64,000 nt of DNA from Phytohabitans aurantiacus (GTDB taxonomy: Bacteria > Actinomycetota > Actinomycetes > Mycobacteriales > Micromonosporaceae), in assembly GCF_027923225.1 (NCBI RefSeq), contig NZ_BSDI01000003.1:112086-176085 (forward strand), written 5' to 3'. A program made the position numbers and the translations under genes. The notes beneath the pieces were generated by a model, which did no database searches, was not told the origin of the DNA, and saw only the letters and a program-made list of their open reading frames with translations. This document shows positions 40,730-50,598 of the stretch, in pieces (position 1 is the stretch's first letter; every line of letters starts with the position of its first letter).

Positions 40730-42724
40730 ATGAGAGGCCGCACCGCTTCCCGGATCGCCTGGGCTCAATGGAGCCTGGCGGTTGCCTCAATCGCCGGGTC
40801 GATGGCGTTGCTGGTTCTCACCCGATCGGTGCCGGACGCCGAGGGAATGGACGACTGGTTGCAGCCGCTGATCCTGACGCCTGGATCGCTTGTGCTTCCG
40901 ACGGTCGGCGTCGTACTTGCCGCTCGCCGGTCTGCCAACCCACTCGGCTGGTTGTTGTTGGGTATCGGGCTGGCGTGGAGCCTGAACGAGTTCATGCGCA
41001 TTTACGCCGGGTACGCCCTCACGTATTCGCCAGGGTCGGTGCCGGGCGGGCTGGTAGTCGGCTGGGTCGCCTGCTGGAACTACGCGGTCGCCTTCCCGCT
41101 GATGCCGTTTGTCTTTCTGCTGTTCCCCAACGGTCGGCTGCCGTCACGGCGATGGCGCCTGCTCGCCTGGGCAGCCGGGACGACCGGTGTGATGATCCTA
41201 CTGCTCGCACCGTTCCGCAGCGGCCCCTTGGAGTACTTCCCTGACATCGTGAATCCCGTCGGCGTCAGCGCGATCCCGCCTGACTTCGTGCGCTACGCGG
41301 CGCCCCCGTATTTCGTGCTCTTGTTCGCATGTACGGCATCTCTGGTAATCCGTCTTCGCCGAGCGGACGGCGATGAGCGGCAACAGTTGAAGTGGGTGAC
41401 CGCTGCCGCACTTCTCTTTGGAGTCGAACTGGTAGTCGGACCCGCCTTCCTGCCGACACCCGTTCACTCGGTCCTTGACAGCCTCGTAGTGGTTGTATTC
41501 GCCGGTGCGGTTGGGATCGCGGTCCTCAAGTACCGGCTATACGACATTGACATACTGGTCAGCCGCTCGGTCGTCTACGGGACGCTGACTGCCGCGGTGG
41601 TCGGCATATACCTGCTGATGACAGGGTTGGGTGGCGCGGCTCTGGACGGCACCACAACGCTGCCGGCCGTCCTGGCGGCTGCGGTGGTAGCCATTGGTCT
41701 GACCCCGGCGAGGGACCGGCTGCAGCGGGCAGTGGATCGGCGGCTCCACGGGGAACGACGCGATCCGCTGCGTGCGGTCAGCCACCTCGGTGATTGCCTT
41801 GCCGAAACAGACGAGCCAAACCTACTGACCGCTGTCCTAACCAGCGTGAAGTGGGCCGTGCACGCCTCCGGTGTGAACGTGCTCGCACCCGATGGACGGG
41901 AACTTGGCACTGTTGGGGCCGGGGTGCGCAACGGCGAGTCGCTGCCACTGCGGGTTGGCGGCAGCCATATCGGCGTGCTGCGGGTAGCGGCCCGTGGGCC
42001 GCGTGACAGCTACAGCGACGCCGACCGCCACCTGCTCGCCGCTTTGGCGCCATCCGTCGCGGTTGTGGTGCGCGCACTGGACTTGACCGAGGCACTGGAG
42101 GTGGAACGAGACCGTGTCGTGGCGGCGACGACGGTGGAGCGTGATCGGTTGCGCCGGGATCTGCACGACGGCTTGGGACCATCGTTGTCGGGTGTCGGGC
42201 TCGGGTTGCAGGCCCTCGACGACGCGACGCGCGCCCGCGACACCAGCGCGGCCCTCCATCTGCTGGACCGCCTCCGCTCGGAGGTCAGCACCGCGGTTGG
42301 AGAGGTACGCCGGATACTCGACGAGCTACGCCCGGCCACCCTGGACGAGATGGGGTTGGTGGCAGCAGTGCGCCGCCACGCCGCGACCGTGACAGCGTCG
42401 CTACCGGTGGAGGTCACGGCAGCGGCCTTGCCGGTACTGCCGCCGCAGGTGGAGACTGCCGCGTACCGCATCGCTCAAGAGGCGCTGACCAACGCTGCCC
42501 GGCACGCCAAGGCGCACCACGCCTGGATCGACCTGACCACCGCCGACCACAGCCTCACCGTCACCATCACCGACGACGGACTCGGCCTCGGCGAGGCGCC
42601 CGACGGCATCGGCCTGGCGTCCATGCGCACCCGCGCTGAGGGCGTCGGCGGGCGCTTCCACGTCGAGACTGGAGCCGGTGGTGGGACCACAGTCACTGCC
42701 ACCCTGCCGCTGGAGCCATCATGA
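40730..42724 (+). CDS. NarL-type sensor histidine kinase (multi-pass)
   Basis: 664 residues from ATG 40730. The N-terminal half contains about eight to nine hydrophobic helices (residues 10-330, e.g. ACWNYAVAFPLMPFVFLLFP), an unusual multi-pass sensor shared with the next gene. A GAF-like linker (about 350-450) follows. The HisKA_3 box is RDRLRRDLHDGLGPSLSGVG with His479, then the ATPase motifs AAYRIAQEALTNAARHAKA (N-box), DDGLGLG and GIGLASMRTRAEGVGG. It should sense a membrane or hydrophobic signal and phosphorylate the NarL-type regulator at 44701. The stop overlaps the next gene by ATGA. Confidence 0.92.
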   Translation: MRGRTASRIAWAQWSLAVASIAGSMALLVLTRSVPDAEGMDDWLQPLILTPGSLVLPTVGVVLAARRSANPLGWLLLGIGLAWSLNEFMRIYAGYALTYSPGSVPGGLVVGWVACWNYAVAFPLMPFVFLLFPNGRLPSRRWRLLAWAAGTTGVMILLLAPFRSGPLEYFPDIVNPVGVSAIPPDFVRYAAPPYFVLLFACTASLVIRLRRADGDERQQLKWVTAAALLFGVELVVGPAFLPTPVHSVLDSLVVVVFAGAVGIAVLKYRLYDIDILVSRSVVYGTLTAAVVGIYLLMTGLGGAALDGTTTLPAVLAAAVVAIGLTPARDRLQRAVDRRLHGERRDPLRAVSHLGDCLAETDEPNLLTAVLTSVKWAVHASGVNVLAPDGRELGTVGAGVRNGESLPLRVGGSHIGVLRVAARGPRDSYSDADRHLLAALAPSVAVVVRALDLTEALEVERDRVVAATTVERDRLRRDLHDGLGPSLSGVGLGLQALDDATRARDTSAALHLLDRLRSEVSTAVGEVRRILDELRPATLDEMGLVAAVRRHAATVTASLPVEVTAAALPVLPPQVETAAYRIAQEALTNAARHAKAHHAWIDLTTADHSLTVTITDDGLGLGEAPDGIGLASMRTRAEGVGGRFHVETGAGGGTTVTATLPLEPS

Positions 42725-44703
42725 GCCGCGATTCGCGAGTCCGCATCGCTGCCGCCTGGGCTGTGGTGTTGATTTGTACGGTGCTAGCAGGGCTTGTCGT
42801 GTGGGTTGCCTCGCGACATGGCGACCTGGTTTCCTCCAGCGACGGCGATCAGCTGGTGGGTCAGATCATCGCCGGTGTGCTGTGGACCGTGCCCGGTGCT
42901 GTCCTGGTTACGTACCGTCCGCGGAACATCATAGGCTGGCTACTCCTCACGGGCGGTACATGTAACGCCTTGTTCGTCGGGCTCATGGTCTACGGGTGGT
43001 ACGGCCTGGTGATCGCCGATCCCTCATGGCCGACGGCACGGTGGGCGTTGACTGCCGGCGGAGGGCTTTCCATACCGGACTGGCTCCTCTTGCCGACTCT
43101 GCTGATCGCCTTCTACCCAGCCGGACGGCTGCCTGCGCGGTGGCTGCGGTGGCCCGTCGGCGGGGCAGCAGCCGGGATTCTGCTGCTCACCGTCGTTGCG
43201 TCCTTCGATCCTGAGGGCGGACTCGGCAGCGGCGGGCCAGCGTCAGTCCCAGTGGTCCTCCCCGACCCCGTACGGCATCTGTTGATCATGGGCGTCTGCC
43301 TGCCGTTGGTGGTGGTCTCCATAGTGGCCATCTGGGTCGGCACGGTCGTGCGTTTCCTGCGAGCGCGTTCGCTGCACCGCGACCAGCTCACGTTACTGGC
43401 ATGCGTAGTCGGAGCATTCCTGATCGGCGCACTGCTGCCCGACTGGCCGCCCGTAGTGCTAACGATCATCGGGTCCTTGATTCCGGTAGCGATCGCGGTA
43501 GGGGTGCTGCGATACAGACTCCTGGGTATTGCGATAGTCCTTCGGCGTGGCCTCGTGTACGGAGCGCTGTCCACGACTGTGGTCGGCGTCTACCTACTGG
43601 TCAGCGCTCTGACCGCCCAGGCGCTAGGCGGCCCTCCGATTCCTGGTGTGGTGGCCGCCGCAGTCGTCGCGGTCGGCCTCACGCCGGCGCGTGACCAGCT
43701 GCAACAGGTGGTGGACCGATTCGTCGACGGTCCTCGGGCCGACCCCGTTCAGGCAGTCAGTCACCTCGGCGGCCGGGTCGCCGACACAGCACAAACCGAG
43801 CTACACACCGCGCTCGAGAGCGTCGCCGAGTCGGTCGGTGCCGTCGGCGCTGCGGTTGTCGCCTTGGACGGCCACGTCGTCTGCATCGTCGGAGGCCAGC
43901 CGACGAACCACACGATCGGGACGCTGCGTGCCGGCGGGCGTGACCTCGGCGCATTGCGGCTAGCGACTCGGTACCGTCCACCGCGGTCGCTCAGCGTGTC
44001 GGAACGCCACCTGCATGCCGCACTGACCGCACAGGTGGCTGTGGTGGTGCTGGCGCTCAACCTCACCGACGAGCTGAAGGCCGAAGGCGGCCGAGTCGTG
44101 TCCGCCACCCAAGCCGAACGCGACCGGCTTCGCCGCGACCTCCACGACGGACTCGGACCGTCCCAGTCCGGTGTCGGGCTCGGTCTGCAAGCTCTCACCG
44201 ATACCGTCGACGCTGACAACATGACCGCCTGCGCTGCCCTGCTGCAACGACTCCGCGCCGAAGCCGTTACCGCCGTGCACGACATCCGCCGAATCATCGA
44301 CGACCTACGTCCTGCCGCCCTCGACCAGCTCAGCCTGGCCGACGCCCGTCAGCAGAAAAGCCGCGTCGCTCTCAGGCCCGATGAACATTACCGTGACAGC
44401 CGGCAGCCCTCGCCGTCTACCACCGGGCGTCGAGAATGCCACCTACCGCATCGTGACCGAAGCATTTACCAACGCCGCTCGGCATGCTCACGTCCGGAAT
44501 GCCGACGTCAGCATCACCACCGACAATCAAGCACTACACCTCACCGTTGCTGATGACGGCGAGTGCGGCGCGAACAGCGACTGACCAGGCGTCGCGCTCA
44601 CCTCCATGCGTCACCGGGCCGAGACTCTCGGCGGACGACTAACCATCAACACCGGCATCGCCGGCACCATCATCACCGCGACCTTGCCGTTGGAGCAGCC
44701 ATG
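42721..44703 (+). pseudogene. Second NarL-type sensor kinase, disrupted
   Basis: The frame from ATG 42721 encodes the same architecture as the preceding kinase: multi-pass N terminus, GAF-like region and the HisKA_3 box RLRRDLHDGLGPSQSGVG with His475. After LDQLSLADARQQK the frame shifts: an extra A in the run AAAA at 44356-44359 breaks it, and the ATPase domain continues in the +1 frame (NITVTAG, ATYRIVTEAFTNAARHA, LTVADDG). A TGA at 44582-44584 then interrupts that frame, after which PGVALTSMRHRAETLGG and the end LPLEQP follow and overlap the regulator start by ATGA. The truncated product lacks ATP binding. A sequencing error could explain one lesion but hardly both. Confidence 0.82.
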
Positions 44704-45363
44704 ACCGACACACCGCCGGTCCGCGTCGTCCTCGCCGATGACCACCCCATGTTCCGGTACGGGTTGACAGCAGCGCTCGCTAGCGCCGCAGAAGTGGAGA
44801 TCGTCGGGGAGGCGGCCGACGGGCAGGAACTACTCGCCGTCGTTGACCAAACCCGCCCGGACGTCGTCCTGACCGACCTAACCATGCCAGGCATGAGCGG
44901 AGCAGCAGCCACCAAACAGCTCCTCGCCCGTTATCCCCAGCTCGGCGTCCTGGTAGTCACCATGCACGAGGACGACGAGTCCCTGTTGGACGCGATGCGC
45001 GCCGGCGCCCGCGGCTACCTACTCAAAGGAGCCGACCGCGCCGACATCGTCCGCGCCATCGTGGCCGTCGCCCGGGGTGAAGCCGTCTATGGCCCCGCCG
45101 TGGCTCGTCGGATCGCTGACTTCTTCACCCGTACCCAACGGGAGTACGTAGCCCAGGCGTTTCCCGAACTTACCGTCCGAGAACGCGAAGTCCTCGACCT
45201 CCTAGCCGCAGGATCCCGCAACCAGGACATCGCCCGCCGATTGTTCCTCTCCGAGAAGACCGTCCGTAACCACGTCTCCGCCATCCGGACCAAACTCCAG
45301 GTGCGAGACCGTGCCGCGGCCGTCGCCAAAGCGCGTGACGCTGGCCTCGGCAACCCTTCATGA
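44701..45363 (+). CDS. NarL/FixJ-family response regulator
   Basis: 220 residues from ATG 44701, overlapping the preceding frame by ATGA. The receiver domain (VRVVLADDHPMFRYG) has the phospho-acceptor Asp59 in VVLTDLTMPG and Lys in GYLLKGADRADI. The LuxR-type helix-turn-helix lies at about residues 153-200 (LTVREREVLDLLAAGSRNQD, then ARRLFLSEKTVRNHVSAIRT). Its intact state suggests that the first kinase (40730) is the functional partner now that the second is disrupted. Targets are unknown; no operator was identified. Confidence 0.93.
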   Translation: MTDTPPVRVVLADDHPMFRYGLTAALASAAEVEIVGEAADGQELLAVVDQTRPDVVLTDLTMPGMSGAAATKQLLARYPQLGVLVVTMHEDDESLLDAMRAGARGYLLKGADRADIVRAIVAVARGEAVYGPAVARRIADFFTRTQREYVAQAFPELTVREREVLDLLAAGSRNQDIARRLFLSEKTVRNHVSAIRTKLQVRDRAAAVAKARDAGLGNPS

Positions 45364-45725
45364 CCGTCCCGGCTGCGTCGCCGTGGTAGTGCATCAGATA
45401 ACGGCACAAACAAACCCAGGCTCAGCCCGCGGCACTGCTGATCAACGCTAGGCCGAGCTTTGTGTTCCTGGTGGCGCGGGGCCAGGCTGGGGCGCGATCA
45501 CGCAACCTCGTAGGCCCATGTCGCTGCCGGGTTGCCGACGGCGAGTCACGCGGCGGCCCTTCGGAGGCCCATCTGGCATTTTCGGCGTCCTCATGTCGAG
45601 TGTGGTTTCCGCTACGCTGAGGGACGTCACTCGGCTCTCGTTCTCCAACGGCGTTCAACCGGCCTCGCCGCCTCGACGCTTGGGACCACGAGTGGTGTTG
45701 ACGCGGAGCAGGATAGAGGGGTGGC
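45364..45725. other. Intergenic region without recognisable features
   Basis: About 360 bp between the response regulator and the next gene. Short open frames occur on both strands but have no ribosome binding sites or familiar sequence. A TTGACG at 45697 could be a -35 element for the following gene, without a convincing -10. I see no RNA gene or mobile element here. Confidence 0.5.
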
Positions 45726-46166
45726 GTGACTAGCAGGCGTTTCGAGGAGCAGCGTGCAGAGAATCTTGAACGCGTCCGTCGAAACCTCTTGCCGGACTCG
45801 GTAGCTCGTCTGCTAGCCGTTGTCCAGGAACCGAGATGTGACGATGAGGCGTCGTCGGCGGAGTTCGACGCTTGTCTGGCCGCCGAGTTGACCCAACTGC
45901 GTGCTCGCCTCGATGAGACGTATTCGAATGGAACGGGCCGGGTCGGCGGAATCGTCGAGGCGGAGGCGAGCAGGGTTGCACGAGCGCTTCTCGCTGCCGC
46001 AGAGGCAGCCGGGATGACCGGAGCGGCCGAGTTGCTGCATTCCGCTCTCGGCCGATGCGCGGCGATTCCGCAGCAGTCGTCGCAGCCGTCCGCGCAACCG
46101 GAGTTCCCACAGCCGGTGCGGGTTCTGGACCCGGATACCGGACGGCCGATCGGTCTGTGGCGCTAG
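45726..46166 (+). CDS. Small helical protein, unknown
   Basis: 146 residues from GTG 45726 with GAGGGGTGG a few bases upstream. The protein is mostly helical, with charged N-terminal helices (RRFEEQRAENLERVRRNLLP), an acidic middle (DDEASSAEFDACLAAELTQL) and an Ala-rich helix (AEASRVARALLAAAEAAGM). It ends in a Pro/Gln linker and a short motif VRVLDPDTGRPIGLWR. No family recognised. Its stop lies directly against the stop of the convergent phospholipase-D-like gene, at the border of the defence island, so membership in the island is uncertain. Confidence 0.65.
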   Translation: MTSRRFEEQRAENLERVRRNLLPDSVARLLAVVQEPRCDDEASSAEFDACLAAELTQLRARLDETYSNGTGRVGGIVEAEASRVARALLAAAEAAGMTGAAELLHSALGRCAAIPQQSSQPSAQPEFPQPVRVLDPDTGRPIGLWR

Positions 46167-47060
46167 TTAGCGGATCAGCCGCGTTCCACCGGGAATCCGC
46201 TGAAAGCCCGGCATGAATCGTGCGATCCATGCCGCCAGGGTCTCCCACAGCAGCCCTGGGTCCTCGACGACGGTACCTCTGGCCGCGCACAGTTCGGTCA
46301 GGCGTTGGACCGCTTTGACGGTGGTCAGGTTGCTGCACTCCTGCGCGATGCGACCGGTGAAGCCTTGCCGCAGGATCGCTCCAACGTAGGCGTTGAACGC
46401 CGATTCGTTTTCGATGCCGCTGGGAATCCCCAGTGCTTGCAGTTCGGGCCGCAGGTAGTCGGTGAGGTCCTTTTCGCGTTGCCCAGAGTAGACGAGCCAG
46501 AGCACCTCCGGCATCCGGTAAGAGGGCAGCCAATCTGTTCGGTCCATCGGTTCGGCAGCGGCCTGCAGTGGTGCTGTGGGGAGTGCAGCGGCGGCGGCCA
46601 GAACAGCGTCGCGATCGGCTTCCGTGGCGGTCGACGATGTTGCCCGCAGCACGGATATCAGCGCGACCAGGGCTGGGTCGCTCGGTGAGGTTCCGACCAG
46701 GATTTCGACGGCGCCGGGATGGTCCCATCCGAGGCCATTCCCGGTGACATTGGCGGAGCCCACCAAGGCGGATGAGCCGGTCATGTAGGCCTTGGCGTGC
46801 ATGACCGGATGCAGCGAGACGGTTCCACCGCGTGCGCCCACCAGGTCGAAGATGTGCGGGTCGCTGACCCCGGCGACGACCTCGTCCGGTCGCCACCGGG
46901 TGTACACCTTGAGTTCGGCGTTCTGCGGCAGCGCCGTGAGGATCGGTCTGATGCCGGCTGTGGTGATGAACGGCGAGACGATCGTCAGCTCGGTGGCCGC
47001 AGCAACGAGTTCGAGGACCCGGAGTCCGCAGCGCCGAGGATCGACGTTCGATGGCGTCAT
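46167..47060 (-). CDS. Phospholipase-D-like protein (putative nuclease of restriction arm)
   Basis: 297 residues from ATG 47060, overlapping the GHKL gene stop by ATGA. The PLD core is visible: ELTIVSPFITTAGIRPIL, an HKD-type motif HAKAYMTGSSALVGSAN (about residues 88-104), and GNGLG. Only one HKD motif is present, so a dimer is expected. The C-terminal ~130 residues are helical and unrecognised. Members accompany defence systems such as DISARM (DrmC) and cleave nucleic acid or phospholipid. In this operon (helicase-GHKL ATPase-PLD) it is the likely nuclease that acts on DNA lacking the sulfur mark; this is an inference. Confidence 0.82.
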   Translation of the reverse strand: MTPSNVDPRRCGLRVLELVAAATELTIVSPFITTAGIRPILTALPQNAELKVYTRWRPDEVVAGVSDPHIFDLVGARGGTVSLHPVMHAKAYMTGSSALVGSANVTGNGLGWDHPGAVEILVGTSPSDPALVALISVLRATSSTATEADRDAVLAAAAALPTAPLQAAAEPMDRTDWLPSYRMPEVLWLVYSGQREKDLTDYLRPELQALGIPSGIENESAFNAYVGAILRQGFTGRIAQECSNLTTVKAVQRLTELCAARGTVVEDPGLLWETLAAWIARFMPGFQRIPGGTRLIR

Positions 47061-49042
47061 GCACCGCCCTCGTGGTCGTCTTCGGCGTTGTCGCCGAAGA
47101 GTTCGGCAGCCTTGAATGCAGCGTCTTGCACCGTTTCGGCTAGGCGCTGACCCCACTGGTCGCGGATCTGCTTCCAGGTACCCGCGAGCGGGTGACCTTG
47201 GTACTCGTTCTCGCATCGGGCGTAGGCCAGCAGGAGCCAGGTGATGGCGTCAGCGCTCTTGGTGAGCAGCCGCTTGGCTTCCTCCTCGCTCATCGCAGCG
47301 ATGTCCTCGCCGGAGGCCCGCAGCGGATCGATGATGGCCTGGTAGGCGGGGTGGGCGTTGTTCAGGCACAGCAGCTCCAGGTTCATGGCCTCGTCGGGCC
47401 GGAAGAACGCGGGTACGTGCTTCTCGGGCTGCGTCACGATCTGAACGGTCACGCCACGCTTGTAGTTCTCAATGATGATCTTGCGGGTTTGGTCGGGGAC
47501 GTCGTCCGCCTTGAGCTTGTTCTCGATGGCGCCGGCGGCCTTCTCCGGGTCCGGGTCATCCGCGAACTTCTTCTCTCCGGGCGTGGGGATGACGGTAGAG
47601 CGCGTCTTCTTGATGTTGGAGGCGACGCCGGCGATGTTCGGCGGTGCCGAGCGGCCTCGCGATGCCGCGTCACGGCCTTCCCGGCCTTCTTGCCGTAGGG
47701 CACGCACGAGCAGCAACAGTTGGTGGGCCATCCCGTACAGCTCGGCGATCGGGTGCTCTTCGTCGAAGAGAGCCTCCTGTAGGGCTTCTTGCTTCGGCAG
47801 ATCGTAGGTGCGCGCGAGTTGCAGCGCCTGGGTGAGGTTGGGAACGTCCTGCTTGTTGTTCGTCACGCCGAAGATCTCGTCGAGATCAGGGCTGAACGAG
47901 AGCTCCACACCCCACCACCGGTCGGTGGCTTCCTCGTTCAGGGTCTGTTCCAGGACGAGTTCGCGGCCGGCGCGCACGACCGAGATCCCGGCGTTGTCGC
48001 GGGCGTGGCGGCCCTGGTGGGTGCCCTTACCGGGGTTTCTGCCCGGCCGTGCCTCGGGCCGGGCCAGAGACAGGCGCGCGTACACCGTGGAGTTGCCTTT
48101 GCCGTCCGGACGCGCGATCTCGAACTCACGAGAGTTGTGGTGTTCGGTGAAGGGCGCACTGTCAGTGACAGGAATGTACTTCTCCTCCTCACCGTCCGGC
48201 CCGGCCTGTTCCCAGAACTCGAGCGTGGTCTGGTCTGCCGGCAGCAGGTACAGCGGGTCGTTGGGGCGGACGTCGTGGAACTCGATGAGCCCGCCGATCA
48301 TGTCGGCGTCGACAATTGCGATTTTGATTTGCCGGCGTTCGGAGTCGGCGGTCAAGAAGTTGCGGTAGACCCGTCCGAGCAGGTATTCCGCGTGCTTGAG
48401 GATGGTGCCGGCCGTGGTCCAGCGGACCCTGTCGAGCGCGGACCAGCGGATCGCGGTGCCACCGTAGAGCGGCTGCCCCATCGAGGTGTCCGCAGTGGCA
48501 TGCTGTTTGAACACGTCGAGGACCCAGTCGGGCATGGCCTCGTAGCCGGACTCGCCGGGATGGGTAGGCCACGGGACGGTGAGTGTGGATCCCTTGCCGG
48601 AGCGCGAGAGTTTCTTCAGGTCGAGATATGTGTGCGAGGCGTTCTCGGGCTGTGACTTCTGCCAGGTCCAGACATCAGTCTTCTCGCACTGCGAGACGCT
48701 GGCCTGCGGCAGACCCATGCCGAAGCGGCCGATGCCCGATCGGTCGTCGTACTTGCCGGACCCGCCGAACGACAGGGCGAGATTGACGGCTTGATCCGTC
48801 ATTCCGGTGCCGTCGTCGATGACCCAGATCTCGTCGGCGCGTTTGGTGGCACGCAGCTTGCCCTGCACCAGGCGCTGCACAATGACCAACAGGACGGTGC
48901 GTGCCTGACCCCACTGGAAAGAGTTGTCGATTAGTTCCGCGAGGGCGTAGTCGGTGCCCTTGTAGCCGGTGTCCCGTATGGACTTGACGGTCTGCTCACC
49001 GGAGAGGAGCGGAGCTTCTTGATGGGTGTCGGGTGTTACCAC
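47057..49042 (-). CDS. GHKL ATPase (MORC/Hsp90-like) of restriction arm
   Basis: 661 residues from GTG 49042, overlapping the helicase stop by 7 bp. The GHKL ATPase motifs are ALAELIDNSFQWGQ (N-box, about 34-47), IWVIDDGTGMTDQAVNLAL (G1) and SGIGRFGMGLPQAS (G2, about 102-116). A transducer-like region follows, then unrecognised domains with several charged helices. Such MORC-like ATPases are common in DNA-defence islands, acting as clamps that close on DNA with ATP. Its position between helicase and PLD protein indicates one complex. No homology to SspE was seen. Confidence 0.85.
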   Translation of the reverse strand: MVTPDTHQEAPLLSGEQTVKSIRDTGYKGTDYALAELIDNSFQWGQARTVLLVIVQRLVQGKLRATKRADEIWVIDDGTGMTDQAVNLALSFGGSGKYDDRSGIGRFGMGLPQASVSQCEKTDVWTWQKSQPENASHTYLDLKKLSRSGKGSTLTVPWPTHPGESGYEAMPDWVLDVFKQHATADTSMGQPLYGGTAIRWSALDRVRWTTAGTILKHAEYLLGRVYRNFLTADSERRQIKIAIVDADMIGGLIEFHDVRPNDPLYLLPADQTTLEFWEQAGPDGEEEKYIPVTDSAPFTEHHNSREFEIARPDGKGNSTVYARLSLARPEARPGRNPGKGTHQGRHARDNAGISVVRAGRELVLEQTLNEEATDRWWGVELSFSPDLDEIFGVTNNKQDVPNLTQALQLARTYDLPKQEALQEALFDEEHPIAELYGMAHQLLLLVRALRQEGREGRDAASRGRSAPPNIAGVASNIKKTRSTVIPTPGEKKFADDPDPEKAAGAIENKLKADDVPDQTRKIIIENYKRGVTVQIVTQPEKHVPAFFRPDEAMNLELLCLNNAHPAYQAIIDPLRASGEDIAAMSEEEAKRLLTKSADAITWLLLAYARCENEYQGHPLAGTWKQIRDQWGQRLAETVQDAAFKAAELFGDNAEDDHEGGA

Positions 49043-50598
49043 AAGTCCTCCCAGTGGGTGAAGGCGGCGGCGATGGAACCGAAGGCGGGGACGGCGGGGT
49101 CGACCACGGTGACGACGACGGCTTTCCTGTTGCCGCCGGCTTTGGGGCCGCGGATACCCCGGCCGACCATCTGGCTGTACAGCACGAGGGACCGCGTCGG
49201 ACGTGCGATCACGACGGCGCTGGTCTGCGGGGCGTCGAAACCTGTGGTCAGCACGCCGTAGTTGACCAGCACGCGAGGAATCGGCGCCGGGCTCTTGTAC
49301 ATCCGGATCGCGGTGTCCCGAAATTCGGGCACCGTCGTACCGTCCACCGCATCCGCGAGGACACCGACCGACCGCAGTGCCGCCGCCAGCGCATGCGCCA
49401 GTTCCACCGAGGCGGCGAACACGATGATCCGGCGGTGCGACTCCCCGACCAGCTGCAGGGTGGCGCCGAGCACCTCCTGCATGTAGTCATCCTGGTTGAG
49501 GCCGATGTCGTCCGGTTCGTCGTCGCTACCGTCCGAGTCGTCGTCCTCCGGCAGGTCTCCGAGGAGCCGGAACTCGGGTTCGGCGAGGTAACCCTGACGG
49601 ATCAAGTAGGCGACCGGGTTGTCCGCGCCTTCGGCAGCGGTATCGAGTTCCACCTTCGTGTGCTCGAAGAACTCGGCAAGATTTTCGTCCGACCGTCCTC
49701 CGAGGAACGTTCGCCCCGGGGTCGCGCTGAGACCGATGATGGGAGTGACCGGCTGCCCGGCGGCGGAAAGCTGCTCCACCACATGCCGGTAGGTGCGGGC
49801 GACCGCTTGATGCGCTTCGTCGAACACGATGAGCCCGACACGGCGGCCGAGGCCCGGAATGAAGCCGGGGTCGCTGCGACGCGCGTGAACGGTCTGCAGA
49901 CTGGCCACGATGAGACCGTCAGTGATGTTGGTGAAGTCGGCGTCCTGACCACCCCAGGCCGAGACGATCGGCACGGGTCGATCACCCAGCAGCGACCATG
50001 CCTTGTGGAACTCGCGCGCCGCTTGGTCCAGCAGCTCCCGGGTGGAAGCGAACCAGAGCACGACGCGGCCCTCGTTCTCGCGCAGATAGTCGCAGACCAT
50101 GCTCATCGTGGTGCGGGTCTTGCCGGACCCGGTCGGCATGTGCAGCAACAGCCGGGTACGGCCCAGCCGCAGAAGCTCGCGAGTCCGGACCACGGCACGG
50201 CGTTGATGCGGAAACAGCCCGTACGCCGGCGTCGCGCCGGCCGGCGCCTGCGCCGTGCTGTCGCTGCGGACTTCGGGAAGCCCGAGAAATACCGCAACGG
50301 CGCCCGCGTTCGCCGCAATCGCCTTGCTGTCCAGCTGATCGGGGGCCAGCGAGAATCGGGCGGCCAGGTCGCGGCGTTGTTCATCCGGAAGCTCGCCGGG
50401 AAGCACGCCAGCCTCAGCGAGGCGGCGGACAGCGCTGCTTGGATCACCTAGGCACGCCGCTGCCACCACCGCGTTGATGGGCGCCTGCCGGACGAGCCCA
50501 CTGTCGACGAGACGCCCAATCGCACGCTGTACACGATCGTCGATGAAGCTCGCGGTCCGGTCGGAAGCGCGTAGCAAGTCGAAGATTGTGTACGTCAT
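49036..50598 (-). CDS. SF2 helicase, phosphorothioation-system restriction type
   Basis: 520 residues from ATG 50598. An N-terminal ~110-residue helical domain precedes a DEAH-type helicase core: Q-like FPHQRRAVVR, Walker A HMPTGSGKT (about 152-160), DEAH (VFDEAHQA, about 255-262), SATPGRTFLGG, the second RecA domain with VLVNYGVLTTGFDAP and motif VI QMVGRGIRGP. The architecture fits the 'DNA phosphorothioation system restriction enzyme' helicase family as I remember it (TIGR04095), and it is divergent from the sulfur-transfer genes. It likely translocates on invading DNA and delivers it to the GHKL and PLD partners. First gene of its operon. Confidence 0.85.
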   Translation of the reverse strand: MTYTIFDLLRASDRTASFIDDRVQRAIGRLVDSGLVRQAPINAVVAAACLGDPSSAVRRLAEAGVLPGELPDEQRRDLAARFSLAPDQLDSKAIAANAGAVAVFLGLPEVRSDSTAQAPAGATPAYGLFPHQRRAVVRTRELLRLGRTRLLLHMPTGSGKTRTTMSMVCDYLRENEGRVVLWFASTRELLDQAAREFHKAWSLLGDRPVPIVSAWGGQDADFTNITDGLIVASLQTVHARRSDPGFIPGLGRRVGLIVFDEAHQAVARTYRHVVEQLSAAGQPVTPIIGLSATPGRTFLGGRSDENLAEFFEHTKVELDTAAEGADNPVAYLIRQGYLAEPEFRLLGDLPEDDDSDGSDDEPDDIGLNQDDYMQEVLGATLQLVGESHRRIIVFAASVELAHALAAALRSVGVLADAVDGTTVPEFRDTAIRMYKSPAPIPRVLVNYGVLTTGFDAPQTSAVVIARPTRSLVLYSQMVGRGIRGPKAGGNRKAVVVTVVDPAVPAFGSIAAAFTHWEDLW

